Shown here in pieces: positions 33,176 through 41,872 of a DNA stretch of 64,000 bases; within the stretch, counting starts at the first letter, position 1; each line of letters starts with the position of its first letter. The translations under genes were made by a program, and so were the position numbers. The notes under the pieces are model-generated. The model had not been told where the DNA came from and did not search any database. It saw nothing but the letters and a program-made list of their open reading frames with translations. Source of the stretch: Halorientalis sp. LT38. GTDB lineage: Archaea; Halobacteriota; Halobacteria; Halobacteriales; Haloarculaceae. The stretch is from the NCBI RefSeq assembly GCF_037031225.1, contig NZ_JAYEZN010000001.1:1922001-1986000 (forward strand), written 5' to 3'.

Positions 33176-34393
33176 ATGCTCACGTTCAACGACTCCGAGG
33201 CGGCCGAGGAACTGGCGGCGCGCGCACACGACCTGATGGAGGACGTGGTCCTCCCGAAAGAGCGGGAACTGTCCGGCGGGATGTCGGTCTCGGACAGCAC
33301 GATCAACGAACTTCGGGAGGCCGCCCGCGAGTACGGCGTCTACGCGCCACAGATCGACGAGGAGTACGGCGGCATGGGCTATGACTTCCGTGACACCCTG
33401 CCGACCTTCGAGGAGGCCGGGCGGTCGACGCTGGGCCAGATCGCGATGCGGGTCGACGCCCCCGACGAGGGGAACATGCACCTGCTGGAACTGCACGGCT
33501 CCGAACTCCAGAAAGAGGAGTACCTGAAGCCGCTCGTCGACGGGGAGATCGCGTCCGGCTTCTCGATGACCGAGCCGATGCAGGGCGGCGGCTCCGACCC
33601 GAAGATGCTGAAGACGACAGCGGAGAAGGACGGCGACGAGTGGGTCATCGACGGCCACAAGTGGTGGACCAGCAAGGGCATCAAGGCCGACGTGTTGCTC
33701 GTGTTCGCCCGCACGGACCAGGAGGCCCACCCCTACGAGGGCTGTTCGGTGTTCCTGGTGCCCAAGGACGCCGACGGCGTCGAGGTCGTCCGGAACATCC
33801 CCCACGTCGGCAGCGACGTCCACGGGATGGGCCACGCCGAGATCAAGTACAACGGCGTGCGCGTCCCCGAGGAACACCTGCTGGGCGAGGAGGGCAAGGG
33901 CTTCCAGCACGTCCAGGAGCGGCTCGGTCCCGCCCGGCTGACCCACTGCATGCGCTACTCCGGGATGGCCGAGCGGGCGCTCGACGTGACCAAGGCCTAC
34001 ATGAGCGAACGCGACGCATTCGGCGACAAGCTCGCCGAGAAACAGCACCCCCGCATGGTCATCGCCGAACAGGAGACCAACCTGGCGGCCGCCCGTTCTT
34101 TGGTTCGCCAGGCCGCAGACCGGATCTCCGCTGGCCACGAGGCCCGCGTCGAGGTCTCGATGGCGAAGGTGTTCACGGCGAACGCGACCCAGGAGGCCAT
34201 CGACACCGCGCTGCAGTTCCTCGGCGGCAACGGCATCGCCAAGGACCTGCCCGTCGCGGACTTCTACGAGAGCGTCCGGCAGTTCCGCATCGTCGACGGG
34301 GCCGACGAGGTCCACAAGCGCACCGTCGCCCGCGAGGCCTTCGCGGACGTGCCCGAGGAGGAACTCGACGCGCTCACGCGGTACGACGGCTGA
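33176..34393 (+). CDS. Acyl-CoA dehydrogenase
   Basis: 405 residues. Middle-domain FAD/substrate motifs are clear: GFSMTEPMQGGGSDPKML, WVIDGHKWWTSKG, and the C-terminal helical bundle ends with ALQFLGGNGIAKDLPVADFYESVRQFRIVDGADEVHK. It would oxidise an acyl-CoA to the 2-enoyl-CoA in beta-oxidation, passing electrons to ETF. The base residue is not assignable by eye. It has a clear promoter/operator region and converges with a four-base gap on an acyl-CoA synthetase gene. GMC oxidoreductase and thioesterases nearby suggest a lipid-degradation district. Confidence 0.92.
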   Translation: MLTFNDSEAAEELAARAHDLMEDVVLPKERELSGGMSVSDSTINELREAAREYGVYAPQIDEEYGGMGYDFRDTLPTFEEAGRSTLGQIAMRVDAPDEGNMHLLELHGSELQKEEYLKPLVDGEIASGFSMTEPMQGGGSDPKMLKTTAEKDGDEWVIDGHKWWTSKGIKADVLLVFARTDQEAHPYEGCSVFLVPKDADGVEVVRNIPHVGSDVHGMGHAEIKYNGVRVPEEHLLGEEGKGFQHVQERLGPARLTHCMRYSGMAERALDVTKAYMSERDAFGDKLAEKQHPRMVIAEQETNLAAARSLVRQAADRISAGHEARVEVSMAKVFTANATQEAIDTALQFLGGNGIAKDLPVADFYESVRQFRIVDGADEVHKRTVAREAFADVPEEELDALTRYDG

Positions 34394-34397
34394 CGCG

Positions 34398-36122
34398 TCA
34401 GTCCAGCCCCTCGCGCTCGCGCAGGGTCGCGCGCCTGACTTTCCCCGTCGCGGTCTTGGGGAGGTCGTCGACGAACTCGATCGCGCGGGGGTACTCGTAC
34501 TCGGCCAGGCGGTCGCGGACGTGCTGGCGGAGGCGCTCCCGGGTGTCCTCGGTCGGGTCGTCCCCGTCGGCGAGGACGACGAACGCCTTCGGGACCGTCC
34601 CCCGCTCGTCGTCGGGGACGCCGATCACGGCGGCGTCGGCGGCGGCCGGGTGGCCCGCGACGCTGTCCTCGACTTCCTCCGGGCCGATGCGGTAGCCCGC
34701 CGAGATGATCACGTCGTCCTTGCGCGATTTGAACTGGAGGTAGCCGTCCTCGTCCAGCAGGCCGAGGTCCTCGGTCAGCAGCCAGCCGTTCTTCACCTTG
34801 CCGGCGGTCGCCTCGGGTTTCTCCCAGTACTCGACGAAACAGACCGGGTTCCCTTCGTAGCGCACCGCGATCTCGCCGACCTCGCCGCGCTCGACCGTCG
34901 GTTCGGCGGTGTCGGGGTCGACGATCTCGATCTCGTGGCCGGGGCCGGCCCGGCCGATGAACCCCTCGCGGAACTCGGTGAGGGCGGTACAGCCGCCGAC
35001 GAGCATGTTCGCCTCGGTCTGGCCGTATCCCTCGTGGACGGTGGTGCCGCCGAAGGTGTCGGCGGCCCAGTCGACGATGGTCTCCCCGAGGGACTCGCCG
35101 CCGCTGGCGATGGTTCGCAGGCTCCCCGCGTCGAAGCGGTCGGGGTCCTCGACCTGCATCATCATCCGCAGCGCCGTCGGCGGCGCGAAGAAGTTCGTGA
35201 CGCCGTAGCGCTCGACGACCTCGAAGGCCGTCTCCGGATCGAAGGGGCCGCCGTCGTACGCGACGACCGGGCGGCCGTAGAAGAGGGCGGGCACCACCAC
35301 GTCGAACAGGGAGGCGATCCAGGCCCACTCGGCCGGCGTCCAGAACACGGTGTCCTCGGGCGACTCCAGATTCAGCATCGTCGTGACGAAAAGCGGGAGG
35401 TGGCCCAGCAGCGTGCGGTGGGCGTGGCGAACTCCCTTCGGATCGCCGGTCGTCCCCGAGGTGTAGATGACGATGGCGTCGTCCTCCGCGTCGGTCTCGA
35501 CGGTGTCGAACGTCCGGGGCTGGTCGGCCAGCGCGTCCTGCAGCGCGATCTCGTCGTCCCGTAACTCGGCGTCGCCGACCGTCACGACGGTCTCGAGGGC
35601 GGGCAGCGACTCCCGCGCCTCCCGGACGGCGTCGAGGTTGGCGGCGTCGACCACGGCGGCGACGGCGTCGCAGTCGTCCAGCCGGTACTCGACGGCGTCG
35701 GGGCCGAACAGCGTCGACAGGGGGACCGAGACCGCGCCGAGTTTCCAGGCCGCGACGTGGGCGAACACCGTCTCCGGCCGCTGGGGCGCGTTCACGCCGA
35801 CGCGGTCGCCCCGCTGGACGCCCTGGGCGCGCAGGTAGTTCGCCAGGCGGTTCGCGATCCGCTGGAACTGCCAGAAGGTGTAGGTCTCACGGTCGGCCGC
35901 TGCCACGCCGGTCGCGTCCCGGCGCGACGACGGGTCGCCGTCGGACTCGCGTTCGGCGAACAGCGCGACGCGGCGCCTGTCGGTGGCCCAGCGGTCGCAG
36001 AGGTACGTCGCCATGTTGAACTGCTCGGGGACCTCCCAGTCGAAGGCCGCCCGGAGCTGGTCGTAGTCGTCCCACTCGTCCTCGTAGAAGTGATAGGCGT
36101 CGAGCCGGTCGCCACGTGCCAT
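34398..36122 (-). CDS. Acyl-CoA synthetase (AMP-forming), medium-chain/ACSM type
   Basis: 574 residues from the ATG at 36122 (MARGDRLDAYHFYEDEW); a second ATG five codons upstream (36137) lies in a perfect hairpin and may be used instead. The P-loop is IVIYTSGTTGDPKG, with GYGQTEANM (A5), the adenylate hinge (EDLGLLDEDGYLQFKSRKDDVI, A8) and the C-terminal Lys in DLPKTATGKVRRATL (A10). It activates a fatty acid to acyl-AMP and then acyl-CoA. Fatty-acid import feeding the acyl-CoA dehydrogenase it converges on is likely. Chain-length choice is inferred. Confidence 0.92.
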   Translation of the reverse strand: MARGDRLDAYHFYEDEWDDYDQLRAAFDWEVPEQFNMATYLCDRWATDRRRVALFAERESDGDPSSRRDATGVAAADRETYTFWQFQRIANRLANYLRAQGVQRGDRVGVNAPQRPETVFAHVAAWKLGAVSVPLSTLFGPDAVEYRLDDCDAVAAVVDAANLDAVREARESLPALETVVTVGDAELRDDEIALQDALADQPRTFDTVETDAEDDAIVIYTSGTTGDPKGVRHAHRTLLGHLPLFVTTMLNLESPEDTVFWTPAEWAWIASLFDVVVPALFYGRPVVAYDGGPFDPETAFEVVERYGVTNFFAPPTALRMMMQVEDPDRFDAGSLRTIASGGESLGETIVDWAADTFGGTTVHEGYGQTEANMLVGGCTALTEFREGFIGRAGPGHEIEIVDPDTAEPTVERGEVGEIAVRYEGNPVCFVEYWEKPEATAGKVKNGWLLTEDLGLLDEDGYLQFKSRKDDVIISAGYRIGPEEVEDSVAGHPAAADAAVIGVPDDERGTVPKAFVVLADGDDPTEDTRERLRQHVRDRLAEYEYPRAIEFVDDLPKTATGKVRRATLREREGLD

Positions 36123-36139
36123 GGGTTGGGAACCCATGG
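36119..36139. promoter_or_regulatory. Perfect hairpin across the start of the acyl-CoA synthetase
   Basis: CCATGGGTT-GGG-AACCCATGG: 9-bp perfect arms with a 3-base loop. It contains both candidate start codons of the synthetase on the minus strand, so it could block translation as RNA or bind a repressor as DNA. A related palindrome, TGGGTT-C-AACCCA, lies at the start of the GMC oxidoreductase gene (39148-39160). Confidence 0.65.
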
Positions 36140-36183
36140 CGATATGGCGGGGGCCGTGATACGCGTTTCCCTGAGCTACCCGG

Positions 36184-36558
36184 TTAGTAGGGACTCACTC
36201 GAACAGGCGTCCGCGAGAACCCCTCGGCGTTGCGCGTCACGACCGGCTCGTCGCGTACGACCGCGATGCCGGCGATCATTGCGTCGACGGCACCGATTCG
36301 CGCACCCTCGTCACGAAGTCCGCGCTGGATGTCCACGGCGCGTCTCGCGGCCGCTCCGTCGTAGGGAACGAGCGTCACGTCGTCCATGACGTCCTCGAAC
36401 CGCCGACCGGTCCCGCTGTTCGGATCGATCCCGACGCCGACTTCGGTGTAGACCAGTGTCGGAACGACGAGGTGCTCGTCCCGGATCTCGTCGAGTTTCG
36501 CGACCGCGGCGTCGTCGCCGTCCAGCAGATCGATCAGAAAACAGGCGTCGAGGATCAC
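36184..36558 (-). CDS. vapC: VapC-type PIN-domain toxin
   Basis: 124 residues. The PIN active-site acids are Asp4 (MILDACFLIDLL), Glu39 (VYTEVGVG) and Asp92 (GAVDAMIAG); Asn110 (TRNAEGF) supports the fourth position. PIN ribonucleases of VapBC modules cut tRNA or rRNA. It starts on an ATG that overlaps the TGA of vapB, the arrangement of a toxin-antitoxin operon. It reads as intact. Confidence 0.88.
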   Translation of the reverse strand: MILDACFLIDLLDGDDAAVAKLDEIRDEHLVVPTLVYTEVGVGIDPNSGTGRRFEDVMDDVTLVPYDGAAARRAVDIQRGLRDEGARIGAVDAMIAGIAVVRDEPVVTRNAEGFSRTPVRVSPY

Positions 36559-36788
36559 CGTTCGCCGTCCGTGCCCACTCTGGCGACCACGTCCGACCGG
36601 AACGATCGAGAGCGCTCCCGGAGCGTCTCTGCCTCCTCGTCGTCCAGCGCGCCGACCAGGTCGTATAGCGGGTGCTCGTCGTTCCCGAGCAGGCGGTCGA
36701 CCACGTCGCTGAAGCTCTCGTCTTCGCCTTTCGCCCGGCGGAGCCGTTCGTAGGTCTCCGCTTCGAGACTGACCGTCTTGCTCGACAT
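36555..36788 (-). CDS. vapB: VapB-type antitoxin (ribbon-helix-helix/AbrB-like)
   Basis: 77 residues from the ATG at 36788. The N-terminal MSSKTVSLEAETYERLRRAKG with ESFSDVVDRLLG is the pattern of the archaeal DUF217/ribbon-helix-helix VapB group, in which one strand and two helices bind DNA as a dimer. The C-terminal half (ALDDEEAETLRERSRSFRSD) would wrap the PIN toxin. ATGA overlap with vapC and the TGTATAT direct repeat upstream are consistent with autoregulation. Confidence 0.87.
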   Translation of the reverse strand: MSSKTVSLEAETYERLRRAKGEDESFSDVVDRLLGNDEHPLYDLVGALDDEEAETLRERSRSFRSDVVARVGTDGER

Positions 36789-36797
36789 CCGTGTCTC

Positions 36798-36821
36798 TGT
36801 ATATTCTGAATCTGTGTATAT
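36798..36821. promoter_or_regulatory. TGTATAT direct repeats upstream of vapBC
   Basis: TGTATAT occurs at 36798-36804 and 36815-36821, 17 bases apart, within a TATA-rich stretch. The minus-strand box GATATACAC is 27-35 bases before the vapB ATG. Antitoxins of this type usually bind DNA repeats at their own promoters. Confidence 0.5.
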
Positions 36822-36883
36822 CAAATTTGGCGGCCCTCGGCCGCCCCCGGGAAGTTTATCGGGCCGCCCACACACTCACGGCC

Positions 36884-37687
36884 ATGGTAGACGCGACGGT
36901 CTCGGTCGTCGATCGCGGCTCCGTCCGGTCGGACGTGAACTACGTCGTCGAGGGGTTCTCCGTCGGCACCGCCACGGAGCCCGACCCGGACACGGTCCGG
37001 GCCGACGGCGCGGTGTACAACCTGGTGATCGACCACCCCGAGGCGACGATCCTCTGGGACACCGGCTCTCACCCGGAGGCGGGCGACGGCCACTGGCCGC
37101 CGGCGCTGTACGACGCCTTCGAGCACTACGACGCCGACGAGCACCCGCTTCCCGAGGCCCTGGACGAGGTCGGCTACGCCATCGACGAAATCGACGCCGT
37201 GATCCAGACCCACCTCCACATCGACCACGCCGGCGGCCTGCAGCACTTCGCCGGCACCGACGTCCCGATCTACGTCCACGAGGAGGAACTGAAGTTCGCC
37301 TACTACAGCGCGAAATCCGACGCGGGCGACGACGCTTACGTCACCGCGGACTTCGACCACGATCTGAACTGGGAAATCGTCCACGACGACCGGACGATGC
37401 CCTTCGCCGACCTCGAACTGCTCCACCTGCCCGGCCACACGCCCGGCCAGCTGGGCGTGAAACTCGACCTCGACGGCTTCGGGACCGCCCTGTTCGCCGG
37501 CGACGAGGCGTTCAGCCGCGCCAACTACGACGGGGAACAGCCGATGGGCGGCCCGCTGCTGTGGAGCAAGCGCGACTGGTTCGAGAGTCTGCAGTTCCTG
37601 AAGGACCTCGAACGGCGGACCGACGCCGCCGTCTACTGCGGCCACGACGCCGACGACGTCGACCGCATGCGCGAGGAGTTGCCCTGA
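36884..37687 (+). CDS. Metallo-beta-lactamase fold hydrolase, AHL-lactonase-like
   Basis: 267 residues from the ATG at 36884, with TATA-like GTTTATC about 25-31 bases ahead. The dinuclear zinc motif is THLHIDHAGG (His110, His112, Asp114, His115), with further ligands HLPGHTPGQLG and AGDEAF and a C-terminal YCGHDAD. The length, the N-terminal YNLVIDHPEATILWDTGSHPE and the PGHTPG segment match N-acyl-homoserine lactonase-type (AiiA-like) enzymes. The natural substrate in an archaeon is unknown. It is followed by a thioesterase gene in the same direction. Confidence 0.88.
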   Translation: MVDATVSVVDRGSVRSDVNYVVEGFSVGTATEPDPDTVRADGAVYNLVIDHPEATILWDTGSHPEAGDGHWPPALYDAFEHYDADEHPLPEALDEVGYAIDEIDAVIQTHLHIDHAGGLQHFAGTDVPIYVHEEELKFAYYSAKSDAGDDAYVTADFDHDLNWEIVHDDRTMPFADLELLHLPGHTPGQLGVKLDLDGFGTALFAGDEAFSRANYDGEQPMGGPLLWSKRDWFESLQFLKDLERRTDAAVYCGHDADDVDRMREELP

Positions 37688-37747
37688 CCGGCCGCGGCGG
37701 CTGCCTCCGCCGGACCGCTTTTGTCCGCCCCGCGTCTGCGTCGGGGC

Positions 37748-38191
37748 ATGACCGCGAACGAGGACCATTACCGGAAGCTCGAAGCGATGTACCACGGCTC
37801 GAACGTCACCGAGCACGTCCCCGCGACGCTCTCGATCGAGGAGGGCGCGGCCGAAGTCGAGATCCCCGTCGGCGAGGAGTACCACCACGCGCTCGGGGGC
37901 GTCCACGGGTCGATCTACTTCAAGGCGCTCGACGACGCGGCCTTCTTCGCCGCCAACTCCCTGGTCGAGGACGTGTTCGTGCTGACGACGGACTTCAACC
38001 TCTACATGGAACGGCCGGTCTCCTCGGGGACGATCCGCGCCGAGGGCGAGGTCCTGAACGACAACCCCAGCCAGTTGATCGCCGGCTCAATCGTCCGCGA
38101 CGAGGAGGGCAACGAACTGGCCCGGGGGACGGGTACCTTCCGGAAGAGCGACGTCGAACTGAGTGCCGAGATCGGCTACGAACTGGCGTAG
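37748..38191 (+). CDS. PaaI-type thioesterase (hotdog fold)
   Basis: 147 residues from the ATG at 37748. The core ...HHALGGVHGSIYFKALDDAAFFAANS... contains the HGG-like hotdog helix with a catalytic acid at the DDAAFFAA position, followed by TTDFNLYMERPVSSG and a strand AEGEVLNDNPSQLIAGSIVRDEEG. PaaI-type proteins hydrolyse phenylacetyl-CoA or related acyl-CoA thioesters. It is downstream of the lactonase-like gene in the same direction (60 bases) and ends 8 bases from the convergent SDR gene. Confidence 0.87.
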   Translation: MTANEDHYRKLEAMYHGSNVTEHVPATLSIEEGAAEVEIPVGEEYHHALGGVHGSIYFKALDDAAFFAANSLVEDVFVLTTDFNLYMERPVSSGTIRAEGEVLNDNPSQLIAGSIVRDEEGNELARGTGTFRKSDVELSAEIGYELA

Positions 38192-38198
38192 GCTCGCG

Positions 38199-38927
38199 CT
38201 ACCGGAAGAGCCGCCGTTTCAGCAGATCCGGCATGGCGTCGATCAGTTTCGCGACCAGGCGCCACCGCCGCGTGACGTAGGCGTGGCGGCGCTCGTTCTC
38301 GATCGCGCGGCGGATCTGCGTGGCGGCGGTCTCGCGGGAGGCCTTCCAGAAGTCGCCCCCCGCCAGTTCCGTGTCGACGTAGCCCGGTTCGATCGTGGTC
38401 ACGTCCACGTCGGCGTCGAGTCGGCCCGCCCGGTAGCGCAGCGCGTCGAGGTAGTTCGAGACGAACGCCTTCGACGCCCCGTAGGCCGGCGCCTCGCCGT
38501 TGCCGAAGCGCGAGGCGACCGACGAGATGCCGACGAGGTGCCCGTGGCCCTGGGTCTCGAAGCGGTCCATCGCCGCGGCGGCCAGCGCCGCGAACCCGCG
38601 GACGTTCGTGTCGATGGTGTCCAGTTCGGGGCCCCACTCCAGCCCCGGGTTCTCGAAGGCGACGCCGGCGTTGAGAACCACCAGATCGACGCCGTCCATC
38701 GCGTCGACGACCTCCCCGAACGTCTCGCGGGCCGCCTCGATCTCGGTCACGTCCATGCGCGCCACGTACGCTTTCGTCGGGAGGACCCGCCCCAGGTCCT
38801 CGAGCAGTTCCCGCCGTCGGGCGGTCAGCCCGACCTCGTAGCCCACGTCCGCGAGTTCCCGCGCGAGCGCCTCCCCGATCCCAGACGACGCGCCCACCAC
38901 GACCGCTCGCTGTCTCGCCTCAGCCAT
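38199..38927 (-). CDS. Short-chain dehydrogenase/reductase
   Basis: 242 residues from the ATG at 38927. TGXXXGXG-type loop VVGASSGIGEALARELADVGYEVGLTARRR (about 9-38; Arg after strand 2 favours NADP), LNAGVA in place of NNAG, and the active site ISSVASRFGNGEAPAYGASKAFVSNYLDALR with Ser, Tyr and Lys. The substrate is unknown. The product ends in KRRLFR, a basic tail. It converges on the PaaI thioesterase and diverges from the GMC oxidoreductase across 219 bases. Confidence 0.88.
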   Translation of the reverse strand: MAEARQRAVVVGASSGIGEALARELADVGYEVGLTARRRELLEDLGRVLPTKAYVARMDVTEIEAARETFGEVVDAMDGVDLVVLNAGVAFENPGLEWGPELDTIDTNVRGFAALAAAAMDRFETQGHGHLVGISSVASRFGNGEAPAYGASKAFVSNYLDALRYRAGRLDADVDVTTIEPGYVDTELAGGDFWKASRETAATQIRRAIENERRHAYVTRRWRLVAKLIDAMPDLLKRRLFR

Positions 38928-39146
38928 ACTGGGTGTTCCGTCGGGTTGCCACATTACTCTGCGGGTCCAGTATTGAGGGGGTGGCGTCCGCGCGGGGCCG
39001 GAACCCGGGAGTCCGCGTCCGTCCGAACTGCGTGAGGCCGGGCTCGGCAGTCGAATGAAACGAGTCTGCCGGCGTCCGTCCGATCCCGTTCGGATTGACT
39101 ACAGGTAGCATCCATCTTTACAATGCGTTCGTCCTTGGTGCGTGCC

Positions 39147-40679
39147 ATGGGTTCAACCCACACGCACGATTACGTCGTGGTCGGGGCCGGATCGGCCGGC
39201 TGTGCGATGGCACACCGGCTCTCCGAAGACGGGGACGCCGACGTCCTGCTCCTGGAGGCCGGGACGCCGGACGAGAAAGACGAGATTCACGTCCCCGCGC
39301 TGTTCGGGGAGCTATTTAAAACGGACGTGGACTGGGAGTACTACACGGAGCCCCAGTCGGAACTGGGCGACCGGGAGCTGTACTGGCCCCGCGGGAAGAC
39401 GCTGGGCGGGTCCAGTTCGATCAACGCGATGATCTACATCCGGGGCAACGAACTCGACTACGACACCTGGGCCGCGCAGGGCAACGAGGGCTGGGGGTAC
39501 GACGACATGTTGCCTTACTTCAAGCGCGGCGAGCACTTCGAGCCGGGCGCCGACGAGTTCCACGGCGAGGGCGGACCGCTCAACGTCACCGACCAGATGG
39601 ATCCCCACCCCACCTCGGCGGCGCTGATCGAGGCGGCCGAGTCGGTCGGCATCCCGCGCAACGACGACTTCAACGGGGCGACCCAGGAAGGGGTCGGCTA
39701 CTACCACGTCACCCAGGAGGGCGGCGCGCGGTGTTCCGCGGCGGCGGCCTACCTGAAGCCGGCGCTGGATCGGGACAACCTGACCGTCGAGACGGGCGCG
39801 CAGGTGACCGAGGTGACCGTCGAGGGCGACCGGGCGACCGGCGTCGTCTTCGAGCAGGACGGGGAGCGCCACGAGGTCGCCGCCGAGTCCGAGGTGATCC
39901 TCAGCGCCGGCGCGGTCAACTCCCCGCAGTTGCTCATGCTCTCGGGGATCGGCCCGGCCGACCACCTCCGCGAGCACGGGATCGACGTCGCGGTCGACAG
40001 CCCGGGCGTCGGCCGGAACCTCCAGGATCACCTGTTCGCGTTCACCGTCTACGAGCGGACGAGCGGGCCGCCCGACCCCGCACCGACGACGAACATCGCC
40101 GAGAGCGGCGGGTTCGTCCGGACAGATCCGGACCTGGACGCGCCGGACTTACAGTTCCACTTCGCGCCGGTCTACTACATGGAACACGGGTTCGCCAACC
40201 CCGAGGAGGGCATGGGCTTCTCCATCGGCGCGACGCAGGTCCGCCCGGAGAGCCGTGGGCGGATCGCGCTCGACTCGGCCGATCCGTTCGACGACCCCGT
40301 CATCGATCCCCGGTACCTCTCCGACGAGCGGGACCTGGAGGTGCTCGTCGAGGGGATCGAACGCTCGCGGGAGATCGCACAGGCGGCCCCGCTCGACGAG
40401 TACCGCGGCGACGAGGTCTGGCCAGGCGAAGACGTCCAGACCGAGGACGAGATCAGGGAACACGTCCGCGAGACGGCGCACACGGTCTACCACCCCGTCG
40501 GGACCTGCAAGATGGGCGACGACGACGCGGCCGTCGTCGACGACCGCCTGCGCGTCCACGGCGTCTCCGGCCTCCGGGTCGTCGACGCGTCGGTGATGCC
40601 GACGCTCACCAGCGGGAACACGAACGCCCCGACCATCGCTATCGCGGAGAAGGCCGCGGACCTGATCAGAAACCGGTGA
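39147..40679 (+). CDS. GMC-family FAD oxidoreductase (choline dehydrogenase-like)
   Basis: 510 residues from the ATG at 39147; a TATA-like CTTTACA at about 39114-39120 is 27-33 bases ahead and supports this over the ATG at 39123. The FAD loop is VVGAGSAGCAMAHRL, GGSSSINAMIYIRG is the GMC signature 1, and the C-terminal active site has VYHPVGTCKMGDDDAAVVDDRLRVHGV with the His and the NTNAPTIAIAEKAADL end. It would oxidise an alcohol such as choline or a long-chain alcohol to an aldehyde. The last 14 bases overlap the convergent M50 gene. Confidence 0.9.
   Translation: MGSTHTHDYVVVGAGSAGCAMAHRLSEDGDADVLLLEAGTPDEKDEIHVPALFGELFKTDVDWEYYTEPQSELGDRELYWPRGKTLGGSSSINAMIYIRGNELDYDTWAAQGNEGWGYDDMLPYFKRGEHFEPGADEFHGEGGPLNVTDQMDPHPTSAALIEAAESVGIPRNDDFNGATQEGVGYYHVTQEGGARCSAAAAYLKPALDRDNLTVETGAQVTEVTVEGDRATGVVFEQDGERHEVAAESEVILSAGAVNSPQLLMLSGIGPADHLREHGIDVAVDSPGVGRNLQDHLFAFTVYERTSGPPDPAPTTNIAESGGFVRTDPDLDAPDLQFHFAPVYYMEHGFANPEEGMGFSIGATQVRPESRGRIALDSADPFDDPVIDPRYLSDERDLEVLVEGIERSREIAQAAPLDEYRGDEVWPGEDVQTEDEIREHVRETAHTVYHPVGTCKMGDDDAAVVDDRLRVHGVSGLRVVDASVMPTLTSGNTNAPTIAIAEKAADLIRNR
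39148..39160. promoter_or_regulatory. Palindrome at the start codon of the GMC oxidoreductase
   Basis: TGGGTT-C-AACCCA is a perfect 6-bp inverted repeat that includes the second base of the start codon at 39147. It matches the core of the hairpin at the acyl-CoA synthetase start (36119-36139). Confidence 0.5.
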
Positions 40680-41802
40680 AGACGATCGGCGTGGGCGTGA
40701 AGGTGAGGACGGCGAACACGAGCGTCACGGCCGCGACGGCCTGCCGCCGGGCGTCCACGGGCGTCTGGTCGAGGGGGTCGGCCCCGCCGAGACGGGTGAA
40801 AAGCAGGGCCAGCAGCCCCCAGAAGCCCCAGAGGCCGGCGACCATCCAGGCGTCCAGGATCGCGTAGGTGTAGGCGGCCAGCCCGAACAGGGCCAGGGGG
40901 ACGAGTAGCTGGAGGCGGTCCAGCCAGTCGCCGATCAGCGCCCGGAGGACGTGCGCGCCGTCGAGTTGCCCGACCGGGAGCAGGTTCAGGAAGGTGACGA
41001 ACGCGCCGACCCAGCCGCCGATGACGACGGGGTTGGCGATCAGCGACGGGTCGCTGTAGCGGAGCGGTTCTCCAAGCACCAGCGCGATGCCCTGGATCAG
41101 CGGCGGGTAGCCCAGCCGATACTGCTCGGCGATGGACGTGCCGGCGGCCGCCCCCACGTCGACGGGGGGCAGGGAGACGCCGATGGCGGTGACGACGATC
41201 GTCGCCCCCAGGCCCGCGAGCGGCCCGGCGACGCCGATGTCGAAGAGGACCCGGCGGCTCGGGATGTGCTCGCGCATCCGGATCACCGCGCCCCAGGTGC
41301 CCAGGAAGTTCGGCATCGGGATGAAGTAGGGCAGCGAGACCTCGACCTCGTGGTACCGGGAGAGGGCGTAGTGGCCGAACTCGTGAATCCCCAGGACCGT
41401 GAGCACCGAGAGGGCGAAGGGCCACGCCTGCAGCAGCAGTTCGGGGTGCTCCTCGACGGGGAGCCCGTACCACCGGGCGCCGGCCAGCAGCGTCGTCCCC
41501 ACGGTGATACAGAACAGGAGGACGTTCGTCCAGGGGACGCCCTCGACGCCCGTCGATCGCTCGGTCGCGACGAGGACGTGCTCGCCGGTCTCGCGGGCGA
41601 TCCGGACGCGATAGCCGCGTTCGCGAAAGAGCGGGGCCAGTCGCTGGAGGGCCGCCTCCTGGGCGCCGCGCAACTCCCCGTAGTACCGGACGTCGCCGTC
41701 GTCGACCTCCACGTCGTAGACGCGGAAGAAATCGGGGAGCGACTCGGGGTCGGGCACCTCCGGCGGCAGCGACGCAGGCGTCGACGACGGCGGAGTCGAC
41801 AT
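40666..41802 (-). CDS. Site-2 protease family (M50) membrane metalloprotease
   Basis: 378 residues. The first 85 residues are soluble and include a possible regulatory domain. HEFGH (140-144) and LLPVGQLDGAH (about 285-295) are the zinc-ligand motifs of an intramembrane protease with about seven helices. It lacks the CBS pair seen in the other M50 protein in the window. The gene carries a minus-strand TATA-like GTATTTACC about 25-33 bases upstream of the ATG at 41802. The start may instead be inside the first 15 residues. Substrate is unknown. Confidence 0.88.
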   Translation of the reverse strand: MSTPPSSTPASLPPEVPDPESLPDFFRVYDVEVDDGDVRYYGELRGAQEAALQRLAPLFRERGYRVRIARETGEHVLVATERSTGVEGVPWTNVLLFCITVGTTLLAGARWYGLPVEEHPELLLQAWPFALSVLTVLGIHEFGHYALSRYHEVEVSLPYFIPMPNFLGTWGAVIRMREHIPSRRVLFDIGVAGPLAGLGATIVVTAIGVSLPPVDVGAAAGTSIAEQYRLGYPPLIQGIALVLGEPLRYSDPSLIANPVVIGGWVGAFVTFLNLLPVGQLDGAHVLRALIGDWLDRLQLLVPLALFGLAAYTYAILDAWMVAGLWGFWGLLALLFTRLGGADPLDQTPVDARRQAVAAVTLVFAVLTFTPTPIVFTGF

Positions 41803-41872
41803 CGGCGGCGCTAGGGACGCGACGGGTAAATACCTGTTCGCACGCCAGCGGGCGGGTGCGGGTCGGGCAGCG

